Source: Sophora flavescens
Taxonomy: Eukaryota; Streptophyta; Magnoliopsida; Fabales; Fabaceae
Reading direction: 5' to 3'
Length of the DNA stretch: 64,000 nt
NCBI GenBank assembly: GCA_030762895.1
Contig: CM061065.1
Location: 65,208,200 to 65,272,199 of the forward strand
The notes under the pieces were generated by a model. That model saw nothing but the letters and a program-made list of their open reading frames with translations. It was not told where the DNA came from and made no database searches. Numbering within the stretch: the stretch's first letter is position 1; each line of letters opens with the position of its first letter. The position numbers were made by a program, and so were the translations under genes. Positions 1-10,138 of this stretch are shown one piece after another.

Positions 1-442
1 GATTTATGATAAGTTTGGGGTGAAGGGAAACACACACTAGGGATAGAATCTCGGTCAAACAATTTGCAAAAATGTCCAGGTGAGGATTTGAGCCTCCAAC
101 ATGTTTTTAACTGTGTATCACTTTTGAGTTGCACTTTCCCGAATTTGCTTGAATCTCTTCTTGGTTTGCATGTTTATGTGTTTGCATCAGATGATTTAGG
201 CAGATTTTCTTTGTAAATAACCACTTGACCTGAAAAGAACCAATTCCTAATGCATGTTCCTTTGTTAGCCCCTTTGAGCCTAATTAGCCTATTATTTCTT
301 GATAACCTTATGTTATGAGCCTAAAATCTGGAAAAACCATGTTAACCCAATCTTAGGATCAGGAGAGCATGAAAGCTTAACAAGAGAAGGGTTGCAAGAA
401 ACTAAGGTTGGGGTGGCTACAAGGTGTGATGTGTTGTTTGGG

Positions 443-560
443 ATTGAGAAAAAGAAAAAAAAACTAAAAAGGTTGGAGCAAAAGGAAAAAAAAAGAGAGA
501 AAAAAAAAGAAAAAAAGAAAAAAAAAGGGAAAAAAATAAAAAGTGCAAAAATGTCAAAAA
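443..560 (+). repeat. Purine-rich (A/G) tract in element I
   Basis: More than 100 bases of nearly pure purine on the sense strand. Equivalent tracts occur at the same relative place in A (about 29025-29130) and B (about 32768-32890). It is not the primer PPT, which lies right against the LTR. Confidence 0.8.
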
Positions 561-1025
561 GGATATTTGAGAAGAAAAGGTTGTAGTCACCCAAAGCATA
601 AAGAAAAATGGAAAAAGGAATTTGAGTGGAAGTTCAATGTGTGAAATGTTTATGCTCTCTTAGTTCCTAGGGACTTCAGCCTAGTTCCTTTGTATATCCT
701 ACCCTTAGCCAGGCCCCACTACAACCTTTAAAAGACCTTTTGATGTTGCATGCATGTTTCTGTGGGAACCATTTTGAGATGAAAATCAAATTTATGGGAA
801 GTGTTCTTGAAAAGTGAAATTGAGTGAAATGTTGTTAGCCTATACAAAAACTGAGCGATTGAGTGAAACATTAAATTCCCATGTGACGAAGGCAGTTGTT
901 TGAATTTGGTGATCTCCCTGTTTGTGTGTAACTTGGATCCCTTGCTTAGATTAATGATTTTTTGAATGATGAAATTCTCAAATGTTTAGAATAAATGATT
1001 GTGGGGATTACTTTGTTTGAAAGGA

Positions 1026-1045
1026 GGGGGGGGGGGGGGGGGGGG
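1026..1045 (+). repeat. G20 homopolymer
   Basis: An uninterrupted run of 20 G inside the internal 3' region of element I. Element A has a shorter G run at the matching place (about 35116-35124), so the run expanded or shrank after copying. Length may also be affected by assembly error. Confidence 0.9.
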
Positions 1046-1150
1046 ACATTGAGGAAAAAATTATTTTGATGAATTGCTTGAAATTTGTGCAAAGTTGATT
1101 GAATTTTTTAAGCTTGCCATGTCTTGAGTCTTTTTGAGTTTTAGTTTGCT

Positions 1151-1183
1151 TGGGGACAAGCAAGGTTTAAGTTTGGGGTATTT
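1151..1183 (+). promoter_or_regulatory. Polypurine tract region of element I
   Basis: The block GGGGACAAGCAAGGTTTAAG followed by TTTGGGGTATT lies directly before the LTR start TGATCAG. The same block precedes the 3' LTRs of A and B. This is the expected site of plus-strand priming. Confidence 0.75.
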
Positions 1184-2440
1184 TGATCAGCCTCTGGCTC
1201 ATCTAGTTTTATGACTAGTATGACCGTGGTTTTGTGCTAATTATATCTCATTTTCGCCAAAATTAGAATTGATTGTCTTTAAGCAGCATTTTGAATCTCT
1301 AGAGTATTTTTAGGTTAATTTAGTTGATTTAGAGCCAAATAAAGCACTTATGCTATTTTTCATAAAGAGAGGATTGCTTGTTTTCAGGTTAATAAAGTGA
1401 AGCAGTTTTGGATTTTTTGCCCCGCGAGAAGGCATTCGCCCCGCGAACCTGAAGGTGATTGTTCCAGAAAATGCAATCCTCTCTGTCTCGCCCCGCGAAT
1501 ACTTGACTCGCCTCGCGAGTAATCCAACCTGGAAGACCAGAAGCCATCACGGCTTACGCGTGTTGGAGGTCACGACTGTGGCAGTTTGGAATTTGAAGAG
1601 TCTCGCCTTGCGAATGACAAGCTCGCCTCGCGAGCTCTCCAAACACTAAAGATTGTTCGTATTATTCGCCTCCCGAAGGTGTGCTCGCCTCGCGAGTTCA
1701 CGGAATCCAGAATCTGTATTTAAGCCTGTTTGAAGGCAGAACTGAGAGTTTTTTCATCTTTCTTTTCTTTTCTTTTCACAGTTGCGGTTGCAACAGTAGG
1801 ATTAGATTTATGTTTTTAATGGAGAACTAGTCGATCTCCTTGGATTAATCTACTGTGATTCGATTTCCACTACACTTGAGGTTCTGTAATTCCTATTTTG
1901 TTTGCTTTTCCCTTTTCAATGCTATGCTATATATTTCTGTTTGCTTAATTCAGGAGTGTATAGTGTTGTGTTGATTTATTTCGGTGATGTTATGTTCCTA
2001 TATTTAATCGCGTTTGCTTAATTCGCGTGTGTTCAATTCGTGTTCGCTTAGTTCGCGAAGGGCTTAACCCCGTTTGCTTAATTCGGGAATAGGACCATAT
2101 ATCTCGTAGTAGTGATTTCGCTTGTTAATTGTTGCTACAACCAAAAGGGGATTAGAATCTGCTTAGGGCTTGGAAATTACATGAACCGATGATAGTGGGA
2201 AACCGAGAACAGTAGGTTAATCATCTTTAGCTTATTTGTTAATCTCTTAACTGCTTTGTTTTGATTGCTCTGTTTTGCCTTGTTTTCTTTATTTTATTTC
2301 AAATCCAAAACCCCCCAATTCTGACTTTTTCTGTTAACAACAACCCAAGAGTCCTTGTGAGACGATACTCGAGTTGTCGCTTCCTAAACTACATTTTTAC
2401 AAACCGCTCGCTTTTTGGCGCGTGCGCGACAGTGCGTTCA
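1184..2440 (+). repeat. 3' LTR of element I
   Basis: Starts TGATCAGCCTCTGGCTC and ends GCGTTCA, matching the A LTRs in order: CG-rich block with CGCCTCGCGAG motifs (about 1420-1700), the GGAGAACTAG block, several GTTTGCTTAATTCG repeats (about 2008-2095) and the terminal GACAGTGCGTTCA. Length 1257 bp against 1316 and 1298 bp for A. The TATA-like stretch near 1718 (TATTTAAG) is weak. Confidence 0.85.
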
Positions 2441-3275
2441 CCTCATCACGTTTAACTAGTCAATCACGCATGCATATGATCAACACAATCAAATCAGAAA
2501 TGGAAAACATTAATTGAAAGAAGGGAGAAAAACATACATCACATCGAATTCTACACCGCCATGGGTGGTTTCATTGATCCCTCGGACGAGGGGATTAGTT
2601 CCTCATGCTCGTAAAGACAGACAAGCAATTGGTCATAACCACCATAGTAAAATAAGAAAAAGAAAAAGGGAGACGCAGCTCCAAAGAGACAAGAATTCGG
2701 CACAAAACGCTCCCAACAGTGGAGTATCAAAAAGCTTCTCAATTCTGCCCTAAAACAACAATATATAGGATTCAGGATCTACGCGAACTCGCGAGGCGAA
2801 CATTAAAAATGGCGCGCTTTCAAATTGGACTCTCGCGAGGCGAGAGTATATTTTGCAAGGCGAGGATTCATATCCTAGTCTTTCACAGTCCTCCAGGGTC
2901 TTCATGATTCGCGAGGCGAACATCCTCTCGCGAGGCGAGACAGAAATGATGATTGTTGCTGCTTAGCTGTTCTTCAGGCTCGCGAGGCGAGCATCCACTC
3001 GCGGGGCGAGTATCTCCAGAATGGCAATTTCCATTATTTCTTGACTTTCCTTGACTCTCAGAGCTTCACTTCTAACCTGAAACATAAAAAGAAACAAAAA
3101 GCGTAATTCTATTCCAAATAGACTAAAAACTACTAAAAATACATAAACCGAGTCAAAGTCTAACTTAGGAACAAAACAAGGCCAAATTTAGGCGAAAACA
3201 AGATTGAACTCGAATAATTAGCACATAACCCACAGTCTATCTAGTTATAAAACTAGATAAGCCAGAGGCTTATCA
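2441..3275 (-). repeat. Element J: Athila-like LTR fragment, minus strand
   Basis: Read on the minus strand it begins TGATAAGCCTCTGGCTTATC at 3275 and carries the CGCGAGGCGAG motifs (2784-3013) typical of the other Athila-like LTRs. It is clearly diverged from I, A and B, so it is another subfamily. It is cut at 2441 by the insertion of I; the rest must lie left of the window. It could be a solo LTR or a whole element. Its right flank is GTTGC in the gag remnant of D. Confidence 0.7.
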
Positions 3276-3478
3276 GTTGCTTCTTGAGTTTAGGACATTC
3301 TGCCTTGATATGACTAGGCTTTTGGCATTCATAACACGCAATGAAATTTCTGTCATTTGAATTATGGAGGTCTCGACATTGAGGATCCTTCTCCTGTATG
3401 ACTCTTGCTTGTGCTGGCTTCTCCTGACATTTCTAAGATCTTTTCCTCTACATTATTAAGTGCTCAACCCAGAGGTTG
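3276..3478 (-). pseudogene. gag remnant of Copia element D (internally deleted)
   Basis: On the minus strand a gag start (MSGEASTSKS, start codon near 3434) runs about 25 codons to the RPP motif of the family and then jumps to the zinc knuckle region CYECQKPSHIKAECP. Compared with the gag of E (39462-40400), about 750 bp are missing between these two points. J insertion truncates the rest at 3276. The knuckle fits CX2CX4HX4C of Copia nucleocapsid. Confidence 0.7.
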
Positions 3479-3493
3479 AGCTCTGATATCAAC
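3479..3493 (-). promoter_or_regulatory. Primer binding site next to LTR of D
   Basis: Minus strand GTTGATATCAGAGC directly follows the LTR end ACTTCA. It matches the initiator-tRNA-Met type PBS (TGGTATCAGAGC) with one mismatch. Confidence 0.75.
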
Positions 3494-5070
3494 TGAAGTA
3501 ACCAAAGTTAACACAAGAAGGGGGGTTGAATTGATTTTACCAACTTTTTAGGAAACTTTGAAAATTATTTTCGCAGGAACAATCGAAAAAATAAAGCTAT
3601 AGAAAATTAGACGGGTGACTCTTCTAATTTTGAGATAGAATACAAGCGTACACAGAGAAGGGTAAAACAAAGTTTGATATTCACAATATTAACTTCACAA
3701 GTTAAAATCTTAAACAATTAACTCTTAATTAAAATAAAGAGATAATGGAAGAGGAATATCACTCAAGAGTTTTATACTGGTTCACCCGAAAATCCACAGG
3801 GCTACGCCCAGTTCTTGGTAGCACCAAGTTTCCACTATAACCGATCATATTACAGTACACGTATTCTTTGCTCACCTAGCCTCTCCAGGTTCAACACTTA
3901 AACAAGTATTCTTTTCTCACCTAGCCTCTTCAGGCTCAACACAGAAAGGAGTAATGGTTTTGTGTAATTAATACAACTTGCCAATCTTTTAGATAACACT
4001 CAGATAGTGAAATAAATATGAAGTGTTAAAGACTGCGAATTAATATCAAATGATTTAAGAGACAATCAATGAAGGAATTAAGAGTTAATGAAGAGAGTAA
4101 ATGCTTCTTAAGTATTTGCGCAAAGCTCTTAATGTTCTGTTGTCTCTTACATCTTCATCTTCATGGTTTGGTCTTTATAAGGGCTTCAATAAATTTGATC
4201 CATTAGACACAGCTTCAGAAAGTGTACTCCCCTGATTTGAGTTTCTGGGAAGCCATTAATGCCAAAAAGTCATCCTGTGTAAGCATTAAATGTTTATGGA
4301 CGTTGAGCTTTGACAAGGCAACCAAGAGTACACTTTGTTCTGAGCAGCTGTTGTTTTAGAGTTGTAGCAATAGGCTTCTTGTACTTTCAGCAGAGAGATT
4401 TACTCTTTCAGTGTAACACTCAGTTTACTTTCGGGAAAACACTTTTACTTTGTACTAAAACAGCTAAAAGGTGTCTGCTGTGGTATAGAGGTTGCGTGTT
4501 TATTCCTTAAAACCTTGAAACAAAGTTCTTTATTCTTTATCCTTTGTGCTCATGTCCAGATATCTTCGAGATCCTTAAGGAAGGCAACTTATTGAAATAA
4601 AGTTAACTTGGACTTCATTCTGACAGTCTGACACTTTACCAAGTGTAGCAGTGTTTGAAAATTAGACGGGTGCTCGTGTAGTCCAAATTTAGACGGGTGA
4701 TATGAGAAAAAACTTAGACGAGTGATCAAGTCATTTTAGACAGGTAATCCACTGAAGCTTCTTCAGACTTATGATTCTTGCCACATCATCAACTAGATCA
4801 GAACCTTGATTGAGTTTTGACTTGGTCTATGTCTGAGTTGATTATATTTTAGACGAGTGAGTTTTTATACAAGTCTAAAAACTACGTTGTACTAAAATTT
4901 AGATGAGTCAGATTTTCAGACGAGTGACCTTAAGTCTATTTTCTTGCACACTTAACAGACTTATTAGTAATTTCATAAGGTTCAACATTACCATACTTAA
5001 TCTATTTGGAATCATCAAAACTTAGAGAATTTACATATTGAATATGTCTCATACTTATGAGGTCTCAACA
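3494..5070 (-). repeat. LTR of Copia element D
   Basis: Minus-strand LTR, 1577 bp, starting TGTTGAGACCTC at 5070 and ending GTTACTTCA at 3494. It has a PPT on one side (5071-5087) and a PBS plus gag on the other, so it is at once the 3' LTR of one copy and the 5' LTR of another. It contains many copies of the word AGACGAGTG or AGACGGGTG. A TATA-like box lies at 4172-4179. Confidence 0.8.
4172..4179 (-). promoter_or_regulatory. Possible TATA box in D LTR
   Basis: Minus strand TATAAAGA. The position, about 680 bases before the LTR end, matches the TATA boxes of the C and H LTRs in general layout. Confidence 0.4.
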
Positions 5071-5087
5071 TTCTCCCCCTTTTTGAT
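5071..5087 (-). promoter_or_regulatory. Polypurine tract of element D
   Basis: Minus strand CAAAAAGGGGGAGAA immediately before the LTR start, preceded by TCATCAT. The same tract precedes the 3' LTRs of C and H. Confidence 0.8.
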
Positions 5088-5515
5088 GATGACAAATAAC
5101 TTTTCTGATTTTATTGAACATCAGAAAGTAACAACAGAAATTTACAAACAGATATAAGTAAGAAAAGTATGCTATGCCCCCCTTAGTTTATGCATCAGCT
5201 AAAAGCATGTATCAGAGCAAAATAAGGTATCAGATCTAAAACAGAGCAAGAAGCATGCAATGCAGATTATATCTTTGTTAGTTACATTTTTGTTGTCTTT
5301 TACTTCTTCTTACTTTTACTTTCTCCCCCTTTGGCATCAATAAAAAAAAGATATATACATATATAACAGATATATAAAAGAGAGCCAAAAGTGATATCAA
5401 AACTTCATCTCATATTATTAAGAGTCAAAAAGATTACAAGTGATAGGGACATCACCGACAATACATTGCATGACTCAGAATAACTAAGTCCTAAGACCTA
5501 AGAACTAGGACATCG

Positions 5516-8169
5516 TTAGCTTTTGAAGAAAGCTTCCATCATCCTTTGCATTGATGCTTTCTGATCTAACATCAGAGCCTGAAAATCAGCTTTCTGTTCT
5601 AATGCTGCATCCTACCTTTGAATGACAATTTGCAAACTAGAAGCCATTTCATCAAGCCTTTGATGAGCACCAGGATCAAAAGCAACCACTGGAGCAGTAG
5701 AGTCTGTTGTCACCAGGGCATTTGTAGATGCAGAAGGAGGAGGAGGGCTAGGAGGTAACTCTTCAACTTGAATGTTAGCCTCAGACTGAGGGTCCAAGAA
5801 GACATTTGTTGATAGAGTTGAGACAAAGCCATTATTGAGGTAGAATTCTTCAATAAATCCATGAATTCTTTCATGATGAAGAGGTGATTCTACAACCGAA
5901 AGAAGAAATTCATAAGATCTCCTAATGAGATTTATAGGAGTAATAGGGGTAGTTGGAGGGAAATTTATAATAAAGAAGGCGAAAACCATAAAGAAGGGGG
6001 GTATGGTATAAATAGAGGGTGGGAAAGGATAAAGGGCAAAAGCTTGGCTACCTCAAGTGGGGATGGTTTTCTTTTCTTCTTCTGTCAACCCAGAGTTTGA
6101 GCCACATCTCCAATAGATGTCTCTGACTTTTAGGAACTCATGATGAGTTTCAGTTGTGAACAACCTCTTTCTGAACTTGCACTTGTTGTCTTTCAGCTTG
6201 ATGATTGCAAATTTTTGTTCCCCGGGCAAGTTTATAACTTTATGCTTTCCTTTTAAAGACATAGAGTCAAGCATCACTCTGATCTCAGTAGAGGCCTTCA
6301 TGAAGTCATATCGATTTGGTATCCACCTTCCTGCAGTCTTCTACTTTCTGGCCAGCTTTACAAGCTGCCTTTCTCCTTCAAGTGAAGCAATGAGGTCCAG
6401 ATCTTTTCTAGATAAAAAGGGGATGTAGAAGTGTCATTTGAAACAGAAAATGGTGTGGTTATGGAAGATATTTGGTAAGGGGGTAGAGTGGCTAAAAGAA
6501 GTGGGTTATGTCTGGTTTCAGAGAATAAGTTAAGGAAGACTATTCTCAGAGGGACTTGGCATTGGTTTTTAATGTGGTCAGGTGTTGGTGATCTAGGTGG
6601 AGGTGGAGGTGGAGGTGGAGGTGGAGTAGGGTTGTCAAAGTAATCAAAATCATTAATATCCTCAGAATGATGAGTCTCGGAATGGTGATATGATTGTGGT
6701 GTGGAAAGTTTAGACAGTTGGGATTCAGTTTCAGACACTTATGCTTCTGAAACAGTAGGGTTTGGTTTAGAATTATGTGGTTCAGCAGTTTGTTGTTCAG
6801 AGATGGAAGGTTCATGGATAGGTGAGGTTATGGAAGGTGTTGGTTGTCTGTTAGGTGATGTATGTGGAGGAGTTGAGATTTTTGGTGAAGTAGGTGGAAG
6901 AGTTTGGGTTTTCTTGTGAGGTGAAGAAATAGGGGTTATCTGTTTTGGTTGAGGTGAAGGTGTTGGTGTTTTCTGTGGTGTTGTATGTGGTGGTGTTGGG
7001 GCTCTTTGTGGTGATGGTGAGGGTGAGGATGTTGGAAGTAAAACCAATCTTTTCTTGGTCACAGTGGTTCTTTTCTTCTTAGGGATCACAGTCTCCTCAG
7101 GTTAATACTCTCCCTCAACTTGCACAACTCTCTTCCTTTTGAACACATTTGTAACACTGGGTGTATTAGGGACAAAGACGTTAGCAGGTTCAACATATGA
7201 TTTTACAATAGGTTCAACAACCTGAGTAGGGACTTCAGAAGTTGCTTGAGTAGAGGTATCAACAACTCTCTTCCTCTTCCTTAATAACCGAGGTCTTTCG
7301 TCCTCAACAGGTTCCACAAAGGGTTCAGCCTTGACAGCAGGAATGGTGAGTGCCTCTTCCACTTGAGAAGTTTCAGCAGGGGCTGATGATAAGGCTTGAG
7401 CAGTGGGATCAGTAGTAGGTAACAGCTGAATCTTCATCAAAGACAGAGTCTTTGTTGTGATTTTTGTGCAGAGATCATCATGACAAGAATTCCTCAAATC
7501 CTTCAGCTTGTTTGCCCTTAAGATCCTAGTAATGATCATACCATAAGGATAGTCCTTATCCTTTCCTTTGACAACCTTTTCCATATGGCTAAAGATTAAA
7601 TCCATGATATCTACCCTGATTTTTTGAACTAGGTGGTAGATAGCAAACTTCTCAATCTTACTCACATGATTCCTAGATCCAGTCCTAGGCATAACACAAT
7701 TAATTATGTGAACCTGGAGAAATCTTGCCTTTGCTGTCAGATATTTGACGTCTGGAATTCTGGGTTTAGGAACTCCATGCAGAACTAAGTTCACCTTCGT
7801 TTCTCCCAGAGTCTTCAGCCAATCTTTATCATACCCAGCACCTTCTCGTGGGCATTTGCTCACTTCAGCGAGTGACTTGTGAGTGATGATGACATGGTCA
7901 TCACCCACATCTCTAGAAATCATGGATGTTGTATCATCCTTGGTGATCTTCGCAGTTTTCTAGAACTCCCTAACTAGAGGAGGGAAGACAAGTTCTTAAA
8001 GTTGGAAGAAATGTAACCATCCAGTATGCTCAATTTCAGGTTGAACATCTAAACCCTTGGTCCTATGCTCATCAAAATTAGGAACCCTTCCAGGGTACAC
8101 CTTCTTCAGTTTAGAAACAGAGATTTTGGTCTTTTCAGCCAGAGTTTCTAGAAGACTTTTGGGTGCCAT
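5516..8169 (-). pseudogene. Extra ORF (env-position ORF) of Copia element D, decayed
   Basis: Lies between RNase H and the PPT, the place of the extra or env-like ORF in SIRE-type Copia elements. It starts with ATG at 8169 (MAPKSLLETL), then carries in-frame stops soon after the HTGWLHF stretch, at 7102-7104, at 6739-6741 and at 5612-5614, and a frameshift between about 6357 and 6301. It ends at TAA 5516-5518. Visible parts are an N-terminal globular region ending in basic patches (RLLRKRKRVV, FKRKRVV), a long Ser/Pro/Thr-rich middle with a polyproline run near 6600, and a C-terminal helix rich in Gln, Met and Lys. No signal peptide or membrane segment is evident. A block after FPPLVREF parallels FPNLIRDF in the ORFs of C and H, so the three are probably homologous. 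Function unknown. Confidence 0.65.
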
Positions 8170-8584
8170 TGATTCAGAAAGAAGATTTTAGGGTTTTGGA
8201 GATGAAAGGTTTCGAGAGTTTGAGGACAAAGAGAAATCAGAGAGATATTGTGAGCAAAGATTATGAGTGGGAAATTTTGAAACGACACGGGTTACTTTTG
8301 TTAAAACACTTGAGTGCTTTTTGAGTTAGGAACAAGGAGAGAGATTATTGCCATAAATAGAAATAACTTTTGAAAAGACAATTGTAAAAAAAAAAATGGA
8401 ACGTTTTTATGAAAAAGGAGGGAAATTTTGCAAATTACACGTGTCTCAGTCAGGGTTAGCACTTAATGCTTTTAGCCACGTCATCAGACACTTGACTAAA
8501 GTAGACGAGTGAAGCATAAAGAAAATAGAAGGTTTAGTATATTTTTAGACAAGTAAATTTTCAGACATATCAGCATACACTCAT
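8170..8584 (-). other. Non-coding spacer of element D
   Basis: Between the RNase H remnant and the start of the extra ORF. The sequence is AT-rich and contains AGACGAGTG-type words; no reading frame or RNA gene is seen. It may hold the leader of the extra ORF. Confidence 0.5.
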
Positions 8585-8806
8585 TCAAACACAGTATGCA
8601 TATTAAGATTCATTCTAATAAAAACAAATCTATATTCACTTAAAGGTTTAGTAAAGATGTATGCCCATTGATACTCAGTGTTCATAAACTTAATTTCAAA
8701 TACTCCTTTTTGCACAAAGTCTCTAATAAAATGATGCTTTTATTTCTATATGCTTTGCTCTAGAATGCTGTATGAGATTTTTAGACAAGTTAATAGCACT
8801 AGTATT
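8585..8806 (-). pseudogene. RNase H C-terminal remnant of element D (left of C)
   Basis: The minus strand encodes the end of Copia RNase H, with the recognisable stretches HSRAKHIEIK and IFTKPL and one frameshift between them. It continues directly into 38789 once C and one copy of its GTATT duplication are removed: the shared codons for ...TSAINL span the insertion. Confidence 0.75.
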
Positions 8807-8974
8807 TGTTGGAACTAAAATGGTTTTGGATTAAATAATCTCTAAGTTTTGATGCTAACAAAAGGATTAAATTTGCTTGGCAAAGTGTTAGTTGAGATCT
8901 AACATGTGCTTTCAGTTATGCAGGAATATTTAAATATAAGTAAAAGAAACATGGGACACTACTACAGAAAAGGG

Positions 8975-9230
8975 CTTCAGTAGCGTTTTTTTTTGGCCTT
9001 TAGTAGTGCTTCAAAGCGCTATCTATTCACCCGCTACTGAAGGTGGGAGAGATTCAATAGCGCTTAAAAAAGCGCTACTGAAAGTAGGAATAGGTAGCGC
9101 TTCCTTGAGAAAGCGCTGTCTAAAGTTGGTAATGAGACAATCTATTACATACTTTAGACAGCGCTTTCTCAAGGAAGCGCTATCTATTTGTCACTTTAGG
9201 CAGCGTTTTTTCAAGAAAGCTAAAGTAGGA
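8975..9230. repeat. Left subterminal hairpin array of CACTA
   Basis: Repeated inverted units such as AGCGCTTAAAAAAGCGCT and TAGCGCTTCCTTGAGAAAGC, each with complementary 6-9 base arms and a short loop. They are probable transposase binding sites by analogy with other CACTA elements. Confidence 0.75.
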
Positions 9231-9435
9231 ATAGGTACCTATCCCCTCTAAAGTTGGTGAGTCAATCTATTACATACTTTTCTTTCTCACATTTCACTTA
9301 CAACTTCAACACAACCTATCCCCCTCAATTTTTCATTATTCACTGCATTTACGTATCCATCACACACATCCTCATCATATATTGTACAAAGTTTAGTACA
9401 TACACATATTCGTATATATTGTACATATTTACATA

Positions 9436-9440
<5 letters not shown>

Positions 9441-9502
<62 letters not shown>
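9441..9502 (+). repeat. (TA)n microsatellite
   Basis: About 60 bases of alternating TA inside the CACTA element. It produces spurious IYIYIY reading frames on both strands. Confidence 0.95.
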
Positions 9503-9507
<5 letters not shown>

Positions 9508-9840
9508 AAACCAAATATCAAAATAATGCATATTATAACCAATTAATTAAGTAATATACTTCAACATAATTCATAGTAAGGCTTACACATAACCAATTCT
9601 AATATTTAAGTCCATAAACCAAAAAGTCGCTAACCTATACTAGACAATAACCATGCACTACTAACAATGTATACAGGCTAATTAACACACTAGTAATTCT
9701 AAACAATTTGTGCATGCGGCTTCCATCTTCTACTTGATCGCACAAAATCCTTATTGATGGCCTTGCTGTGAATAAAGCTGCAAGAATCCACAAAAGCAAA
9801 ATCTCGAAGGATCAACCAAAAATAAAAGGCCTTCATGATT
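9503..9840. other. Unassigned stretch of CACTA
   Basis: AT-rich DNA between the TA microsatellite and the kinase exon. I recognise no coding sequence; it may be captured intron or element backbone. Confidence 0.4.
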
Positions 9841-10020
9841 TTATTTTACACAATTGTATTCATATATTAGCAGCAACTGGTTTCCTTCAATGCAACAGCC
9901 ATAAAGCTTCACAAGATTTGGATGCTGCAAAGCAGATATCATGCCTATTTCATTAACAAATTCACGGTTCCCTTGCTTTGACTTGGAGGAGAGCTGCTTA
10001 ACAAAGAATGACAGCACCAT
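9841..10020 (-). pseudogene. Captured receptor-like kinase exon (kinase N-lobe, 2nd piece)
   Basis: Minus strand, after a splice acceptor CAG at 10021-10023, encodes VKQLSSKSKQGNREFVNEIG and then HPNLVKLYGCCIEG. The VKQL lysine and the Glu of FVNEIG correspond to the ATP-anchoring Lys and helix C Glu of protein kinases. The sequence is typical of leucine-rich-repeat receptor-like kinases of the type with a C-terminal kinase. The piece ends at an early stop after LLLIYEY, so only part of the N-lobe is present. Together with 10139-10251 it forms two consecutive exons with intron retained. Confidence 0.8.
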
Positions 10021-10138
10021 CTGACAATATACCCTGTGAATATGCAATATCTTCAGTATCATGTTTTCTTATATAAAATATTGGCAATAAATGACATAAT
10101 CCAATGTTTCAAAACTTAATGCTGCTATACAAAGTTAC

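Larger units (their letters stand above)
1..2440 (+). mobile_element. Element I: Athila-like LTR retrotransposon, 3' part only
   Basis: This is the non-coding 3' internal region (1-1183) plus the complete 3' LTR (1184-2440) of an Athila-type Gypsy element. The same succession of motifs is found in element A (28580-29378 and 34929-35261): the AAGTTTGGGG box, an A-rich purine tract, the CTCTCTTAGTTCCTAGGG block and the PPT before the LTR. The 5' part lies outside the window. It interrupts a minus-strand LTR (J), which resumes at 2441. No coding sequence is visible; the short open frames at 299-586 and on the opposite strand are products of the purine tract. Confidence 0.85.

Noticed and set aside
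299..586. Lys/Glu-rich open frame and Phe-rich opposite-strand frames over the purine tract
   Set aside because: They come from A/G-rich low-complexity DNA in the non-coding part of element I; the same artefacts appear at 28862-29218 and 32641-32963.
6546..6815. Frame rich in Leu-His repeats and its + strand Gly-rich partner (6701-6919)
   Set aside because: Alternate frames of the polyproline/Pro-rich part of the D extra ORF.
8975..9230. Possible microRNA precursors in the CACTA hairpins
   Set aside because: The arms are only 6-10 bases long and the units are part of a terminal array; no longer foldback was seen.
9254..9526. Open frames with long Ile-Tyr repeats
   Set aside because: They are translations of the TA microsatellite; the same holds at 48150-48494.
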